From: Acidobacteriaceae bacterium
Lineage (GTDB): Bacteria; Acidobacteriota; Terriglobia; Terriglobales; Acidobacteriaceae
Length of the DNA stretch: 64,000 nt
Reading direction: 5' to 3'
NCBI GenBank assembly: GCA_030041515.1
Contig: JASHNS010000039.1
Coordinates: forward strand, 62,001-126,000
Shown piece after piece: positions 63,085 through 64,000 of this stretch. The translations under genes were made by a program, and so were the position numbers. The notes beneath the pieces were generated by a model, which had not been told where the DNA came from, ran no database searches, and saw only the letters and a program-made list of their open reading frames with translations. Position 1 is the first letter of the stretch; each line of letters opens with the position of its first letter.

Positions 63085-63149
63085 AATCGCCTCTCTTCAT
63101 TGAGAGGTCGCTGGCCTCAGCAGAGGTTATCCAACGGCCGGCAAACGCC

Positions 63150-63599
63150 TCACGCCTGCAGGCCGTCCCACGACCAGCGCGGAATCCGAAGCCCCTCCGG
63201 CACATCATCGGCGGTGCGGTGGTAGCGGGCCATCGTGGTCGTTGTCGCCCACGCGAAATAATCGTGCAATGCCTGCCTCAGCGGGCCGTCATCCGCGAGC
63301 CCGGTATCAATCAAGGCCTGGTCGAAGCAGGCAATGGCGCGCCGATCCATTTCCTCGTGCTCGCCGTTGCCGCTGTGCATCCTCACCACAAACGTCTCGT
63401 CGCCGTAGGCGCTGGAATACGCCGGCGGGCCGCCAAGCGCTTCGGCCCAGTAAGCCGCCAGCCGCTCCGTGTGCTCCGCATGAAAGCCATGGCTGAACGC
63501 GTGCGCTACAACCTCGTCCACCAGAACCCGGCGGTGCCACGCGTCGGCCAGCCGGCGCATCCCGTCCATGCCGCCCGCGGCCTCGAACAGACTTTGCAT
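63150..63599 (-). CDS. Truncated haemoglobin (group II type)
   Basis: 149 residues from the ATG at 63599. FEAAGGMDGMRRLADAWHRRVLVDEVVAHAFSHGFHAEHTERLAAYWAEALGGPPAYS matches group II truncated globins; the His in FHAEHTERLAAYW is the proximal ligand candidate. Binds O2, NO or H2O2 species; role usually detoxification. Stands alone. Confidence 0.88.
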   Translation of the reverse strand: MQSLFEAAGGMDGMRRLADAWHRRVLVDEVVAHAFSHGFHAEHTERLAAYWAEALGGPPAYSSAYGDETFVVRMHSGNGEHEEMDRRAIACFDQALIDTGLADDGPLRQALHDYFAWATTTTMARYHRTADDVPEGLRIPRWSWDGLQA

Positions 63600-63660
63600 G
63601 CACCCATCATCGCAGTCCGCTCCTCGCTCCACAAGGCCGCTGCCCACCGCGCAAAGTCGC

Positions 63661-64000
63661 TCACCGCTTCTGCGGCTTTCCCTTCGCGCCCGGCGGCTTG
63701 TGCGATGTCAATCCCTTCGAGAGGAATTCTCGCATCAGGTTCACCGCTGCGTCCGTACCCAGAACAATGAACCCATCCCGCATCGTGATTCCGAAGCCTC
63801 GATCGGCCGGGTCGTGATAGATGTTGGCGATGCCTGCTGCCGCGAAATCGCCGAGAATCCGCGAGTAGCAGAACTGTTGCCGCTTGTCGTCGCCGCGGCA
63901 CATGGGGACTTCCTGGAGCGCGTAAACAAATCGTCTCCACACATTCGGGCCGCCGTGGTAGAAGTAACGCGGGTCCTGGTGAAACACCGACGGCAACAGC
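63661..64000 (-). CDS. Conserved acidobacterial protein, 5' part outside window
   Basis: The frame is open to the window edge, so the N-terminus is missing. Visible residues: PSVFHQDPRYFYHGGPNVWRRFVYALQEVPMCRGDDKRQQFCYSRILGDFAAAGIANIYHDPADRGFGITMRDGFIVLGTDAAVNLMREFLSKG. This is the C-terminal part of a family common in acidobacteria (secreted, unknown function). Ends in Lys/Pro-rich tail. Confidence 0.75.
   Translation of the reverse strand, partial: LLPSVFHQDPRYFYHGGPNVWRRFVYALQEVPMCRGDDKRQQFCYSRILGDFAAAGIANIYHDPADRGFGITMRDGFIVLGTDAAVNLMREFLSKGLTSHKPPGAKGKPQKR

Overview
The window is a high-GC chromosomal segment that fits a soil Acidobacteriota of the Acidobacteriaceae/Terriglobia type. 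This is inferred from gene content: bactofilin, futalosine-pathway MqnE, a methylmalonyl-CoA mutase large subunit without its B12 domain, many glycoside hydrolases (GH3, GH15, GH42, TreZ), many secreted Ig-like or beta-propeller lipoproteins, and several interspersed hairpin repeat families. No rRNA, tRNA, CRISPR array, transposase or prophage was recognised. About 65 protein genes are supported; both edge genes are cut.

Layout. 1-2.0 kb: end of a GH3 beta-glucosidase, bactofilin, an outer-membrane-like protein. 2.1-3.6 kb: a SatD-family regulator and a DUF3307 membrane protein, with two pairs of near-identical palindromic operators at the same 28-bp spacing. 3.6-8.5 kb, minus strand: a radical SAM protein, then an unlisted 27-residue cysteine-rich leader peptide with its own extended -10 promoter, then cysD, cysNC and cysQ (sulfate activation). 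8.5-16.2 kb: lipoproteins, a CcdC-like protein, an M61 peptidase, small DUF302/DUF1398 proteins, YchF and a ZIP transporter. 16.2-22.0 kb, minus: SDR dehydrogenase, GH15, TreZ, TSUP permease and DUF1634, the last three with overlapping ends. 22.3-32.6 kb, plus: PspC-zinc ribbon, hydrolase, DUF3300, aldo/keto reductase, a degenerate M24 protein, GH42 beta-galactosidase, a secreted protein and an ABC-F ATPase.

32.8-47.8 kb: zinc ribbon, serA with a class V aminotransferase (probable serine pathway), YqeY, YjbR, a beta-propeller lipoprotein, an ATP-grasp ligase paired with a zinc metallopeptidase, a winged-helix protein with two DUF5985 proteins in an overlapping operon, MqnE, OpgC and glutaryl-CoA dehydrogenase. 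47.9-64 kb: an adenylating enzyme-carrier-PlsC fusion with a genomic repeat read through in its linker, an RNB nuclease, a formate/nitrite-type channel, MscS, photolyase, CoaD, a LacI regulator, the mutase subunit, a GT2 glycosyltransferase, secreted proteins and a truncated haemoglobin.

The best candidates for undescribed biology are (1) the SatD/DUF3307 locus, where a cyclase-like fold seems fused to a helix-turn-helix and flanked by paired operators; (2) the poly-cysteine leader peptide controlling cysD-cysNC-cysQ; (3) the ATP-grasp/metallopeptidase pair; and (4) the M24 protein lacking most metal ligands.
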